This document shows positions 1 through 7,908 of a stretch of 64,000 nt of DNA, piece after piece; position 1 is the first letter of the stretch, and each line of letters begins with the position of its first letter. The notes beneath the pieces were generated by a model. The model worked only from the letters and a program-made list of their open reading frames with translations. It made no database searches and was not told the origin of the DNA. Source of the DNA: Chloroflexota bacterium (GTDB lineage: Bacteria; Chloroflexota; Dormibacteria; Dormibacterales; Dormibacteraceae); the NCBI GenBank assembly GCA_005882135.1, contig VBDR01000025.1:124001-188000 (forward strand), read 5' to 3'. The position numbers and the translations under genes are program-made.

Positions 1-513
1 CACCGGCGCGCCAACTGGGTGATTGGCGAGATGGCTTGCTGGCGGTTGCGGGCCGGCATCAGCGAACCGCCCCCGGATCCGGTTCCGGAGCCATACGCAC
101 TCGAGCTGGAGGGGCGCCGGCGCGAGGCTTCCGAGGCGTGGCTCAGGCTCGGGTGTCCCTACGAAGCCGCCATCTCGCTTGCGTGGTCGACCGAGGAGGC
201 AGACCTCCGCCAGGCGCTGAGCGAGTTCCAGCGGCTTGGCGCCCGTCCGGCGGCGGCCATCGTGTCGCGACGCTTGCGCCGGCAGGGTGTGCGCGGCCTG
301 CCGCGCGGCCCGCGCGCGACCACGCTGCGCAACCGCGCCAACCTGACCGAACGGGAGATGGAGATCCTCGAGCTGGTGGCGAACGGCCATACCAACGCGC
401 AGATCGCAGAGCGCGTTTTCCTCTCCACCAAGACGGTCGACCATCACGTCTCCGCCATCCTGTCCAAGCTCGGCGTCAAGACCCGAGGCCAGGCCGCAGC
501 GCAAATTAGGTAG
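1..513 (+). CDS. LuxR-type transcriptional regulator, C-terminal part (partial at window start)
   Basis: The reading frame is open to the first base, so only the last 170 residues are seen. The final 65 residues form a GerE/LuxR helix-turn-helix: LTEREMEILELVANG, then NAQIAERVFLSTKTVDHH and a closing helix ending LGVKTR. The upstream part, with its W-R-x-R-A-G and ALGCPYEAA-like (here LGCPYEAAISLAW) motifs, matches the helical region just before the HTH in large LAL/MalT-like ATPase regulators, so the missing N-terminus probably holds an AAA-like domain. The protein would bind DNA in the cytoplasm; its ligand and targets cannot be read from this fragment. Stop is TAG at 511-513. No following gene is close enough to be clearly in the same operon. 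Confidence 0.85.
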   Translation, partial: HRRANWVIGEMACWRLRAGISEPPPDPVPEPYALELEGRRREASEAWLRLGCPYEAAISLAWSTEEADLRQALSEFQRLGARPAAAIVSRRLRRQGVRGLPRGPRATTLRNRANLTEREMEILELVANGHTNAQIAERVFLSTKTVDHHVSAILSKLGVKTRGQAAAQIR

Positions 514-616
514 TCGACCCGCCCAACCTGGGTAGTCCCTCCGATTTCTCGGTGCACGTGCCGCTCCTACGGTGATCGTGGTCGCACGACCGCATGAAAG
601 CAAACAGGAGGACAAG

Positions 617-889
617 ATGCCGAGATACGTAGTCGAGCGCACGTTTCCAGAGGGGCTGCACATCCCAGTCAACGTCGACGGCGCGCAGGTCTGCCTTGCC
701 GTCGTCGGTCGGAACACGGACGAGGGCGTGACCTGGGTCCACACATATGTCAGCGACGACAAGCGGAAGACGTTCTGCGTTTACGACGCGCCAAACCCTG
801 AGGCGATCAGGAAGACGGCGAGCCGCAACTCGCTGCCTGTTGACACGATCACACAGGTCAGCGTCCTTGATCCCTACTTCTACCGCTGA
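617..889 (+). CDS. DUF4242 family small protein
   Basis: A 90-residue soluble protein starting MPRYVVERTFPEG. The fold signature is DUF4242 (SCO4226-like, reported as nickel-binding in Streptomyces): an N-terminal beta strand with E-R-T-F, a central VTWVHTYVSDDKRKTFCVYDAP segment in which H, T-F-C and Y are the usual conserved positions, and a C-terminal helix with PEAIRKTASRNSLPVD. I chose the ATG at 617 because an AGGAGG at 606-611 lies 5 nt upstream; an upstream start at 572 would add 15 residues with no family match. It lies 10 bp before a secreted protein gene, so the two are likely co-transcribed. Function in the cell is unknown. Confidence 0.8.
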   Translation: MPRYVVERTFPEGLHIPVNVDGAQVCLAVVGRNTDEGVTWVHTYVSDDKRKTFCVYDAPNPEAIRKTASRNSLPVDTITQVSVLDPYFYR

Positions 890-899
890 GAGGAAGCCA

Positions 900-1388
900 A
901 TGTTGAAGCTGATAATCCGCGCTCTCGCAGTGCTCGTACCGGCCGCGCTTCTGATCGCGCCCGTAACGCAGGCCTCGAGCCAGGCCTCGCTCGCCGATGT
1001 CCGACAGGCCACCGCAAAATTCCACGACCTCCACCAGACCACGTCGGCTGGTTACATTCGGCTGCTCCCATGTTTCGACCTGCCAGGCGTGGGTGGGATG
1101 GGCCAACACTACGTGAACACCGGCATGCTCGACGCCACGGTCAACGCGACACAGCCGGAGGCGCTCGTTTACGAAGTTGATGGAAACATGCTCAAGCTCG
1201 TAGCCGTCGAGTACATCATCCCGCTTGACAAGTGGCAATCAACCGCCAAGCCGAGACTTTTCGGCAAGGAGTTCACGCGCATCGACTCGCTCGGTCTATG
1301 GGCTTTGCATGCCTGGATCTGGCGGCCGAACCCGTCTGGAATCTTCGAGAACTACAACCCCAGCGTCAGGATGTGCCCCGGCCACTGA
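900..1388 (+). CDS. secreted hypothetical protein
   Basis: 162 residues. Residues 1-29 are a typical Sec signal peptide: MLK, then a hydrophobic stretch (LIIRALAVLVPAALLIAP) and a likely cleavage near TQASS-QA. The mature part has a recognisable pattern shared by many uncharacterised bacterial secreted proteins: C-F-D, GGMGQHYVN, PEALVYE, VEYIIP, LFG..F and a tail with ALHAWIWRPNPSG. I do not know a function for this family. The start at ATG 900 follows the DUF4242 gene by 10 bp, with GAGAGGAAG as a weak ribosome binding site. It probably acts outside the membrane and is co-expressed with the small gene before it. Confidence 0.7.
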   Translation: MLKLIIRALAVLVPAALLIAPVTQASSQASLADVRQATAKFHDLHQTTSAGYIRLLPCFDLPGVGGMGQHYVNTGMLDATVNATQPEALVYEVDGNMLKLVAVEYIIPLDKWQSTAKPRLFGKEFTRIDSLGLWALHAWIWRPNPSGIFENYNPSVRMCPGH

Positions 1389-1447
1389 GCGCAATCGCAG
1401 GCGGGCGCGCAGTCAAATCGACCGCGCGCCCCCTGCAGCCCCAGTGA

Positions 1448-1972
1448 CTAGCTCGAAGCCCGCTGGCGATCTTGTGTCGACAGCGCCGCTTCGAGCCGAT
1501 CGAGAAACGTGCTCTGGGCCTGCAGGATCATGCGGCGAGCCGTCTGGAGATTGAACCATGTCGCCCTGTCGACCTCCGGAAACTCCTGCATCCGACCTGA
1601 GCGAGGCGGCCACTCCACGCTGAAGGTGCCGCTTTCGACGCGTTCCACGTCGAGGTCGCCTGGCGCCGCCCACGCATGAACGACCTTGCCGCCGGCCTGG
1701 CGGATGCTGCCGAGCGGTGTGAACGAGCCCTCCGGCGGTGGCTGTCCGAGCTCCTCTTGGAACTCGCGCCGCGCCACCTCGATCGGCCTTTCGCCCTGCT
1801 CGATCTCGCCTTTGGGCAACGACCAGGCGCCCTCCTCGCGCCGCTTCCAGAATGGGCCACCGGGGTGGACCAGGAGCACTTCGAGCGTTCTGTCCCGGCG
1901 CCGGTAAAGCAACAGACCTGCCGATTCCTTGGCCACGCTTCGATTGTGCGTGTCCAGGTGCGGCGGCTGCAT
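1448..1972 (-). CDS. NUDIX hydrolase (COG4119-like)
   Basis: 174 residues. The Nudix box is complete: GEIEQGERPIEVARREFQEE followed by LG, fitting G-x5-E-x7-R-E-U-x-E-E-x-G-U, whose glutamates bind the catalytic metal. The N-terminal strand SAGLLLYRRR and the segment VLLVHPGGPFW are typical of the COG4119 group of predicted NTP pyrophosphohydrolases, close to Ap4A hydrolases. The true substrate is unknown. The annotated start (ATG 1972) gives an extra 13 residues; a GTG giving VAKESAG is equally possible. It is convergent with the secreted protein gene and divergent from the MTH938-like gene at 2006, with only 33 bp between the divergent starts. Confidence 0.85.
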   Translation of the reverse strand: MQPPHLDTHNRSVAKESAGLLLYRRRDRTLEVLLVHPGGPFWKRREEGAWSLPKGEIEQGERPIEVARREFQEELGQPPPEGSFTPLGSIRQAGGKVVHAWAAPGDLDVERVESGTFSVEWPPRSGRMQEFPEVDRATWFNLQTARRMILQAQSTFLDRLEAALSTQDRQRASS

Positions 1973-2005
1973 CCAGCGATTCGCGAGTCCGTATAACCTG
2001 AGATC

Positions 2006-2356
2006 GTGCGCATCGACGGGTTCTCGTTCGGGTCCATACGCATCGACGGCGAAACCTTTGAGCAGGACGTCGTCATCGATCGGGGTGCGGTGCGTTTGCG
2101 CAAGAAGAAACCATCAAAAAGGTTCCGAGGCGAGTTCGGCCACACGCCGCTTTCGGTCGAGGAGAAGATTCCCTGGAAGTGCAGCCGGCTGGTGATCGGC
2201 ACAGGCGCTGACCGCGCTCTGCCTGTGATGCCGGATGTGCTCGAGGAGGCCAAACGCCGGGGTGTCCAGGTGAAGGTCGTGGGGACCGTCGAAGCGATAC
2301 AGCTTCTGCGCAACGCGGGAAGCAAGACCAACGCCGTGCTGCATATCACGTGCTGA
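2006..2356 (+). CDS. MTH938/NDUFAF3-like domain protein
   Basis: 116 residues, the normal length of a stand-alone Mth938-domain protein. The sequence shows the family pattern FGSIRIDGETF, DVVIDRG, KKPSKRF, GHTPLSVEEKIPW, LVIGTGADRALPVM and a C-terminal EEAKRRGVQVKVV. Bacterial members have no settled function; the eukaryotic relative NDUFAF3 helps assemble respiratory complex I, but that cannot be transferred here. GTG at 2006 is the likely start because the family match begins immediately. The gene is followed after 45 bp by a small helical protein on the same strand. Confidence 0.8.
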   Translation: MRIDGFSFGSIRIDGETFEQDVVIDRGAVRLRKKKPSKRFRGEFGHTPLSVEEKIPWKCSRLVIGTGADRALPVMPDVLEEAKRRGVQVKVVGTVEAIQLLRNAGSKTNAVLHITC

Positions 2357-2401
2357 CGGCGTGAGCGTAAGTTGCAATCAACAACCTCAAGGAGGATCCC
2401 G

Positions 2402-2716
2402 ATGGCACCGGAGGCGACCCAGAAGGCATGGGACCGTTTTCAATCCGATATCCAGGGCCTGGCCGGCGAGCTGAAGCGGCACTACCGCGACGCTGGTGAC
2501 GTCAAGAACAACGCCGAGCTGAACCGCTCGCTGGAGCAGTTGCGGCAGGCAGCCGACGCGGTCTTCAAATCACTCGAGACCGCGACACGAGATCCCGAAG
2601 TCCGCTCCAAGACCAAGGAGACGGCGCGGTCGTTCGGGTCGGCGGTCGCGGAAACATTCCGCGAAGTCACCGACGAGATCGAAAAGGCGCTCCGGAAGCC
2701 GGCCGAGAAGAAGTAG
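2402..2716 (+). CDS. small charged helical protein
   Basis: 104 residues, starting MAPEATQKAWDRF. I chose ATG 2402 because AAGGAGGA at about 2389-2396 gives a strong ribosome binding site; the earlier in-frame start lacks one. The sequence is almost entirely helix-forming, rich in E, K, A and Q, with heptad-like spacing (LAGELKRHY, LNRSLEQLRQAADAVFKSLE, FREVTDEIEKAL), and ends in a basic PAEKK. No transmembrane segment or signal peptide. I do not recognise a named family; it may be a coiled-coil stress or phasin-like protein. It converges with the site-2 protease, with 4 bp between stops. Confidence 0.65.
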   Translation: MAPEATQKAWDRFQSDIQGLAGELKRHYRDAGDVKNNAELNRSLEQLRQAADAVFKSLETATRDPEVRSKTKETARSFGSAVAETFREVTDEIEKALRKPAEKK

Positions 2717-2720
2717 TCGA

Positions 2721-3854
2721 CTAGCTTCGGCGCGGGCCTCCGCCGAGCGTTTGCCTGACGGTCAGCAGACGCGCGACGTCGGCCGGCGAGACGATGCCGA
2801 CGAGCGATCCGTTGTCGAAGACCAGGACGCGCTGCTCGATCCCTGAGCCGATCCTCTGGATCAAGGCGGACAGGTCTTCGCGAGGGTTGGTCACGGGAAC
2901 CTCGGCGATGGGTCTCGCGACCTCGATCAAATGCTTCTGGGCGCGTTCCGCCGCCGGCATCCGGACAAGGTCGGACAGGCGCACGACGCCGGTCAGCGTG
3001 CCTGACGGCTCGTGGACTGGGTAGGTGGTGAAGCTGTGGTTAGGGGCCACCGACTCGAGGAACTGTTCCACCGTGACCCAGTCGGGCAACGTGACGACGG
3101 GCGACGTCATCGCCGCGGAAACGGGGATGGATCGCAGCATGGAGCGGACGGTCGAGCCGGCCTCCTCGGCAGCTCCCGCCGACAGGAGGAACCAGCCGAG
3201 AAAGGCCGTCCAGATCCCGCTCGCCACGCTGCCCAGGAACAGCTCGAGGACGCCGGCGGCGATCATCAGGTAGGCGAAGACGCGCCCTACCCGGACGGCG
3301 TTGTGGACGCCGCTCTGCCGGCTTCCCGACCGCCACCACAGGAGCGAGCTCAGCAGCCTACCGCCGTCGAGCGGAAACGCAGGTACCAGGTTGAAGAGCC
3401 CGAGCAGCACGTTGACGAAGGTGAGCCAGGCGAAAAGGGCGGACACGAGGATGCTCCCGGACGTCACGAACGAGAGCACGAACGCGACCAGCGCAACGGC
3501 GAAGCTCATCAGGGGTCCGACGCCTGCGATCAGCGCCTCGGAGCGGGCGCTGGTGGGCTCGCCCTCCAGCTTCGACACGCCGCCGAAGAGCCACAACGTA
3601 ATACCGGCGACCTTCACGCCGTTACGTTGGGCGACGAGCGCGTGCGAAAGTTCGTGGGCGAGCAGGCACGCATAAAAAAGGACGGCGCCGGCCGCGGAGA
3701 TGAGCCAGTACAGCAGCGGCGGGTAGCCGGGAGCCTCGATGGGGAGGATGTTTGTTGCCAGCGTCCAGACGACCAGCGCAAAGATGAAGACCAGGCTCCA
3801 GTTGAACCCGATCTCGATCCCGAAGACTCGCCCCAGCCGGATGCTTGAGGTCAC
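2721..3854 (-). CDS. site-2 protease family zinc metalloprotease with tandem CBS domains
   Basis: 377 residues from GTG 3854. This is an M50 intramembrane protease: six or so hydrophobic segments, the zinc-binding HELSH motif at about 67-71 and the second-site motif NLVPAFPLDGGR near 155-167, whose aspartate is the third ligand. After the membrane part, about residue 240 onward, come two CBS repeats (SAAMTSPVVTLPDWVTVEQFL and IAEVPVTNPREDLSALIQRI), a common arrangement in the SpoIVFB/Rip-like group that senses adenosine nucleotides. Longer starts up to 3959 exist but would run into the divergent cydA start region, and the family match begins at TSSIRLGRVFG. Targets, probably a membrane-anchored anti-sigma or similar, are not identifiable here. 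Confidence 0.88.
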   Translation of the reverse strand: MTSSIRLGRVFGIEIGFNWSLVFIFALVVWTLATNILPIEAPGYPPLLYWLISAAGAVLFYACLLAHELSHALVAQRNGVKVAGITLWLFGGVSKLEGEPTSARSEALIAGVGPLMSFAVALVAFVLSFVTSGSILVSALFAWLTFVNVLLGLFNLVPAFPLDGGRLLSSLLWWRSGSRQSGVHNAVRVGRVFAYLMIAAGVLELFLGSVASGIWTAFLGWFLLSAGAAEEAGSTVRSMLRSIPVSAAMTSPVVTLPDWVTVEQFLESVAPNHSFTTYPVHEPSGTLTGVVRLSDLVRMPAAERAQKHLIEVARPIAEVPVTNPREDLSALIQRIGSGIEQRVLVFDNGSLVGIVSPADVARLLTVRQTLGGGPRRS

Positions 3855-3905
3855 GTCGGCCTTGTGTGCGAGTCTAGCGTCGGCGACGGTGGGGCGATCA
3901 GAGGC

Positions 3906-5210
3906 ATGGACAACGTAACCCTGGCGCGGGCAACGATGGGTACGTCGCTCGGTTTCCACATCGTGTTCGCGGTCCTGGGGGTCGGCCTGCCGCTGCTGAT
4001 GATGGTGGCCGAAGGCTTGTGGCTGAAAACCAAGGACGACGTTTGGCTGAGCCTCGCGCAGCGGTGGTCGAAGGCATTCGGCATCCTGTTCGCGGTTGGC
4101 GCGGTTTCAGGCACGGCGCTCTCTTTCGAGCTTGGCCTGCTCTGGCCGAGATTCATGGCGTTCTCCGGCGCCATCTTCGGTCTGCCCTTCTCAGCAGAAG
4201 GCTTTGCGTTCTTCATCGAGGCCATCTTTCTGGGCCTGTACCTCTATGGCTGGAATCGCTTGAGCCCCGTCGCTCACTGGCTGGCGTCGATCCCGATCGC
4301 GGTGAGTGGTGCGTTGAGCGCGGTCTTCGTGGTGATGGCCAACGCCTGGATGAACTCGCCCAGCGGCTTTCACCTCGACAGTGCCGGCCGCCTGCTGGAT
4401 GTCGATCCGCTGGCCGCGGCGCTCAATGCGTCCACGCCGACTGAGGATCCGCACATGCTGGTCTCGGCCTACGTGGTCACCGGTTTTCTCGTCGCCGCCG
4501 TCTATGCGGTCGGGCTACTCAGGCGGCACGAAGACCAGTTGCACCGGCGTGGGCTCATCCTGGGGATGGCGATGGCGGCCGTGGCGATCGTGCTCGCCGG
4601 CATCACAGGCGACACCAGCGCGCGCTTCATCTATCAGGCTCAGCCGGCGAAGTTCGCCGCGATGGAAGGTCTTTACCAGACAGTGCGCGGAGCTCCGATC
4701 CACCTGGGCGGCATCCCGATCGATTCCCAGCATCGGGTCGTGGGAGCGATCGAGATCCCGGACCTGCTCAGCCTGCTCGCGGCGCTCGACCCCAACGCCG
4801 AGGTGCGCGGGCTGGATACGTTCCCGTCGAACGACCGGCCGAACACTATCGCCGTCCATCTCTCCTTCGACGCGATGGTTGGTTTCGGCATCCTGATCGG
4901 CCTGGCCGCGGCGCTGTTTTGGCTTCTCTGCATTCGCCGCCGCCGCATTCCGATGTGGCGTCCGTTGCTGTGGTTGATCGTCGTGTCCGGGCCCGCCTCA
5001 GTCGTGGCGATGGAGGCTGGCTGGTTCGTCACCGAGTTCGGACGCCAGCCATGGATCGTCTACGGCATCCTGCGCACGTCCGAAGCCGCGACCACCGCGC
5101 CGGCCCTCGGTCCCACCTTCTTGGTCTTCTTCGCCATCTACATCGGCCTCGCCCTCACGACCGCGCGCCTGCTCCTGCTGCAGGCGAGGCGGAATCGCGC
5201 CGCCGCATGA
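3906..5210 (+). CDS. cydA: cytochrome bd quinol oxidase subunit I
   Basis: 434 residues. CydA binds hemes b558, b595 and d, oxidises quinol and reduces oxygen to water at the cytoplasmic membrane. Seen here: nine hydrophobic segments; the conserved H in TSLGFHIVF near the N-terminus; the SAEGFAFFIEAIFLGLYLYGW helix carrying the charged heme-d pocket residues; and the GRQPWIVYG motif near residue 380. The loop before it is short compared with the E. coli protein (522 residues), so this is the short-Q-loop type. ATG 3906 is chosen because the sequence MDNVTLARATMGTSLGFH is typical of CydA N-termini. It overlaps cydB by 4 bp. Confidence 0.95.
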   Translation: MDNVTLARATMGTSLGFHIVFAVLGVGLPLLMMVAEGLWLKTKDDVWLSLAQRWSKAFGILFAVGAVSGTALSFELGLLWPRFMAFSGAIFGLPFSAEGFAFFIEAIFLGLYLYGWNRLSPVAHWLASIPIAVSGALSAVFVVMANAWMNSPSGFHLDSAGRLLDVDPLAAALNASTPTEDPHMLVSAYVVTGFLVAAVYAVGLLRRHEDQLHRRGLILGMAMAAVAIVLAGITGDTSARFIYQAQPAKFAAMEGLYQTVRGAPIHLGGIPIDSQHRVVGAIEIPDLLSLLAALDPNAEVRGLDTFPSNDRPNTIAVHLSFDAMVGFGILIGLAAALFWLLCIRRRRIPMWRPLLWLIVVSGPASVVAMEAGWFVTEFGRQPWIVYGILRTSEAATTAPALGPTFLVFFAIYIGLALTTARLLLLQARRNRAAA

Positions 5211-6211
5211 GCGAAGCCGAGATCGTCGCCGGAATCCTGTGGCTCGCGCTCACCGCGTACGCGGTGTTGGCGGGGGCGGATTTTGGCGGTGGCGTATGGG
5301 ACCTGCTCGCGAAGGGCGCTCGAGCGCGCGATCAGCGCCGCGCCGTTGCCGAAGCGATGGGGCCGGTCTGGGAGGCCAACCACGTATGGCTGATCTTCAT
5401 GATCGTCGGCCTGTTCACCGGATTTCCGGCGGCGTTCGGCATCCTGAGCATGGCGCTGTATCTGCCGTTCACCATCGCGTTGGTCGGGATCGTGTTGCGG
5501 GGCGCGGCCTTCGCCTTCCGAGCCCACGGCCGCGAAGCTGTTGGCGACGCGTCAGCCTGGGGTGTGGCCTTCGGAGCGGCCAGCGTCATCGCGCCTTTCT
5601 TCATGGCCGCCGGCGCTGCGGCCGTTGCCTCCGGAGCGATCCATGTCTCGGGCGGCCGCCTCGTCTCGGGATTTGAAGCCGGCTGGGCCACGCCCTACGG
5701 CGCGCTGGTCGGGCTGTTTGCCCTCGCGATGTGCGCCTACCTGGCCGCCACCTATCTGACAGTCGAAACCGAAGGCACACCGCTCGAGTCGGACTTCCGG
5801 CGCAGGGCCGCGGCCGCCGGTCTGGTCGCGGGTGCGGCCGCCATCGCCAGCCTTCTCGTCGCCCCTTTCGCGGCCCCGTCGCTGGCCGGCTCGCTGTTTG
5901 GGCGAGGGCTTCCGCTGCTCATCCTCGCGCTCGTCAACGGACCGATCGCCCTCGTCGCGGTCTGGCGCTCGCGGCCGCGCATCGCCCGATTCGCGGTCGC
6001 CCTGCAGGTGACTTTCGTGCTTTGGGCTTGGGCGGTGGGCCAGTGGCCGCACCTCGTGCCGCCCGACATGACGATTGCGGACGCTGCCGCTCCCGACGCC
6101 ACGCTCACCCCGCTGCTGGTCGTGATCGGCATCGGCATGCTGCTGCTGCTTCCGTCGCTGTGGCTTCTCTTCCGCGTCTTCAAGGCGCGCAACCCCGCGG
6201 CTATCTACTAG
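5207..6211 (+). CDS. cydB: cytochrome bd quinol oxidase subunit II
   Basis: 334 residues, eight predicted membrane segments. CydB is the structural partner of CydA. The N-terminal motif LAGADFGGGVWDL and the following GPVWEANHVWLIF are diagnostic of the family. The start ATG at 5207 overlaps the cydA stop (ATGA), so the two are translationally coupled. There is no cydCD transporter and no visible cydX-like small subunit following; the next gene, 11 bp on, is a HAD hydrolase with its own start. Cytochrome bd generally serves low-oxygen or stress respiration, which would suit an organism that also oxidises formate (operon at 35.4-42.1 kb). Confidence 0.95.
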   Translation: MSEAEIVAGILWLALTAYAVLAGADFGGGVWDLLAKGARARDQRRAVAEAMGPVWEANHVWLIFMIVGLFTGFPAAFGILSMALYLPFTIALVGIVLRGAAFAFRAHGREAVGDASAWGVAFGAASVIAPFFMAAGAAAVASGAIHVSGGRLVSGFEAGWATPYGALVGLFALAMCAYLAATYLTVETEGTPLESDFRRRAAAAGLVAGAAAIASLLVAPFAAPSLAGSLFGRGLPLLILALVNGPIALVAVWRSRPRIARFAVALQVTFVLWAWAVGQWPHLVPPDMTIADAAAPDATLTPLLVVIGIGMLLLLPSLWLLFRVFKARNPAAIY

Positions 6212-6221
6212 GGTCGTCTGG

Positions 6222-6923
6222 ATGGCGAAGCATCACAGCTCGGCTCTCCGCACAGACCGCCCGGCGGTGCTGTTCGACCTCGACGGGACGCTGCTGGACA
6301 GCGTCTATCAGCACGTGCTCGCGTGGAAAGAAGCGCTCGAATCCGCCGGCATTCCCCTCTCGATTTGGCGCATTCATCGCCGCATCGGGATGAGCGGCGG
6401 GCTGTTCGTGCGCGCGCTCGTCCGCGAAACCGGGCGTGAGCTCACCGCTGGTGAGGCCGATCGGCTGCGCAAGCTGCATGAGGAGGCGTACAGCGGTCGC
6501 GTCCGAGAGGTCAAGCCGCTGCCTGGGGCCCAGCAGCTGCTCGAGGTGCTGACGGACCTGGGCGTGCCTTGGGCCATCGCGACAAGCAGCAGCGACGTCA
6601 CCGCCAAAGCGTCGCTGACGATGCTGGAGGTCCCCAAGGGCGCTCCGGTGATCACCCGCGACCATGTGGCCTACGCCAAACCGAATCCGGACCTTTTTCT
6701 CGCCGCCGCCGAGGCCCTTGGCCGGCCGATCACCGACAGCTTCGTCATCGGCGACAGCGTGTGGGACATGCTCGCGGCGCAGAGGGCTCACGCGCTGGGG
6801 ATCGGGGTCCTGTCGGGCGGATACGGACGCGAGGAGCTGGAGACGGCCGGCGCGTACCGCAGCTACGAGGACCCACAGGACTTGCTCGAACACCTCGATG
6901 AGCTTGGCATCCGCACGCGCTAG
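6222..6923 (+). CDS. HAD superfamily phosphatase
   Basis: 233 residues. Motif I is VLFDLDGTLLDS at about 16-27, with the nucleophile and acid-base aspartates; motif II is ATSSS near 121-125; the lysine of motif III lies in AYAKPNPDLF; motif IV is VIGDSVWDM near 172-180. The cap is inserted after motif I, as in subfamily IA phosphoglycolate phosphatase or beta-phosphoglucomutase-like enzymes. The substrate is not predictable. It is 11 bp after cydB and probably read with it, although a metabolic link is not obvious. Its TAG stop shares the tetranucleotide CTAG at 6920-6923 with the stop of the convergent sigma factor. Confidence 0.88.
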   Translation: MAKHHSSALRTDRPAVLFDLDGTLLDSVYQHVLAWKEALESAGIPLSIWRIHRRIGMSGGLFVRALVRETGRELTAGEADRLRKLHEEAYSGRVREVKPLPGAQQLLEVLTDLGVPWAIATSSSDVTAKASLTMLEVPKGAPVITRDHVAYAKPNPDLFLAAAEALGRPITDSFVIGDSVWDMLAAQRAHALGIGVLSGGYGREELETAGAYRSYEDPQDLLEHLDELGIRTR

Positions 6924-7816
6924 GTCCCGAGTGCTCTCTTCACCTGCTCCAGCTTGCGGGGGTCGGCCACCACGTACACCCTCGTGATCGCGCCCGCCTT
7001 CTGAGTCAGCGCGATCACGGCCGCCACCTCGCCGCTCCGGTAGACGACCACCCCAGGCTCACCGTTGATGTTGCGCCGCTCCAGGATCGAACCGGACGCG
7101 GGCCCGAAGAAGTACATGACGCCGTCGCCGACCTTCTGAGGTCCCACGTTGGGATTGCGCACGGCCGCGAGCGTGCCGCCCACGTCCGCCCAGCCGATCA
7201 CAGACGCATCGAGCAAAGGCAAGAGCTTGCTCATCTCGCCGGTGGCCGCAGCCGCGATGAACGCGTCGACCACGCGCTGCTGTTGGTCGCGATCGAGCTT
7301 GAAGTGTTTGGAACCCTCCTCTTCCTTCACTCGGCGCCTCGCGCGGGTCGCCAGCTGACGGCACGCCGCGGGCGTACGGCCGACCATCTCGGCCACCTTC
7401 TCGAAGGGGAACTCGAATATGTCGTGGAGCACGAACACGACCCGCTCCGCGGGGGACATTCGCTCGAGGACGATGAGCATCGCGATGCGTACGCTGTCGT
7501 CGAGCGTCACCACATCGGCCGGGTCGACGCCACCGTCCGCTGAGTCGATCAGCGGCTCAGGGAACCACGGTCCGATGTAGGACTCGCGACGCACACGCGC
7601 GGATCGCAGCTGGTCCAGGCAGAGCCGGCTCACCACGACGACGAGCCAGGCGCGCACGTCCTCGATAGGGTCGAGGTCGGTGCGGAGAAGCCGGCTGAAA
7701 GCCTCCTGCACGATGTCCTCCGCATCGCTGTAGCTGCCCAACAGCCGGTACGCGACGTCGAGCAGAAAACCGTGGTGCTCCGACCAGGCCTCGTTGAACC
7801 CTGAGCTGTCGATCAC
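6920..7816 (-). CDS. ECF41-family RNA polymerase sigma factor with SnoaL-like C-terminal extension
   Basis: 298 residues from GTG 7816. Region 2 is FNEAWSEHHGFLLDVAYRLLGS with DAEDIVQEAF; region 4 is MSPAERVVFVLHDIFEFPFEKVAEMVGRTPAACRQLATRARRR. Between them is WFPEPL, the counterpart of the WLPEP linker motif of ECF41. A further ~110 residues form a SnoaL-like domain containing GWADVGGTLAAVRNPNVG, in the place of the ECF41 DGGGR and NPDKV motifs; in studied members this tail modulates activity instead of an anti-sigma factor. Longer starts would place the coding region inside the predicted promoter at 7836-7862. The divergent neighbour is a DUF385-MFS gene with its own ECF41-like promoter. 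Confidence 0.88.
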   Translation of the reverse strand: MIDSSGFNEAWSEHHGFLLDVAYRLLGSYSDAEDIVQEAFSRLLRTDLDPIEDVRAWLVVVVSRLCLDQLRSARVRRESYIGPWFPEPLIDSADGGVDPADVVTLDDSVRIAMLIVLERMSPAERVVFVLHDIFEFPFEKVAEMVGRTPAACRQLATRARRRVKEEEGSKHFKLDRDQQQRVVDAFIAAAATGEMSKLLPLLDASVIGWADVGGTLAAVRNPNVGPQKVGDGVMYFFGPASGSILERRNINGEPGVVVYRSGEVAAVIALTQKAGAITRVYVVADPRKLEQVKRALGT

Positions 7817-7835
7817 GCGATGCCCATCAAACAAG

Positions 7836-7862
7836 GACGGGATACGCCCGCGGAATGTGACA
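7836..7862 (-). promoter_or_regulatory. predicted ECF41 promoter of the sigma factor gene
   Basis: On the minus strand TGTCACA (7862-7856) is followed, after 16 nt, by CGTC (7839-7836). This equals the ECF41 consensus -35 and -10 elements. A transcript starting 6-10 nt downstream would have almost no leader before the GTG at 7816. It implies autoregulation; not experimentally shown here. Confidence 0.75.
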
Positions 7863-7873
7863 TGGCTCGAAAA

Positions 7874-7900
7874 CGTCACACCGCGCTGAACAGCCCCGTC
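7874..7900 (+). promoter_or_regulatory. predicted ECF41 promoter of the DUF385-MFS gene
   Basis: CGTCACA at 7874-7880 (one mismatch to TGTCACA), a 16-nt spacer and CGTC at 7897-7900. The ATG at 7909 is only 8 nt after the -10 element, so the message is predicted to be leaderless. The same spacing is seen in the divergent promoter 12 bp away. Confidence 0.75.
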
Positions 7901-7908
7901 CTTGGGTC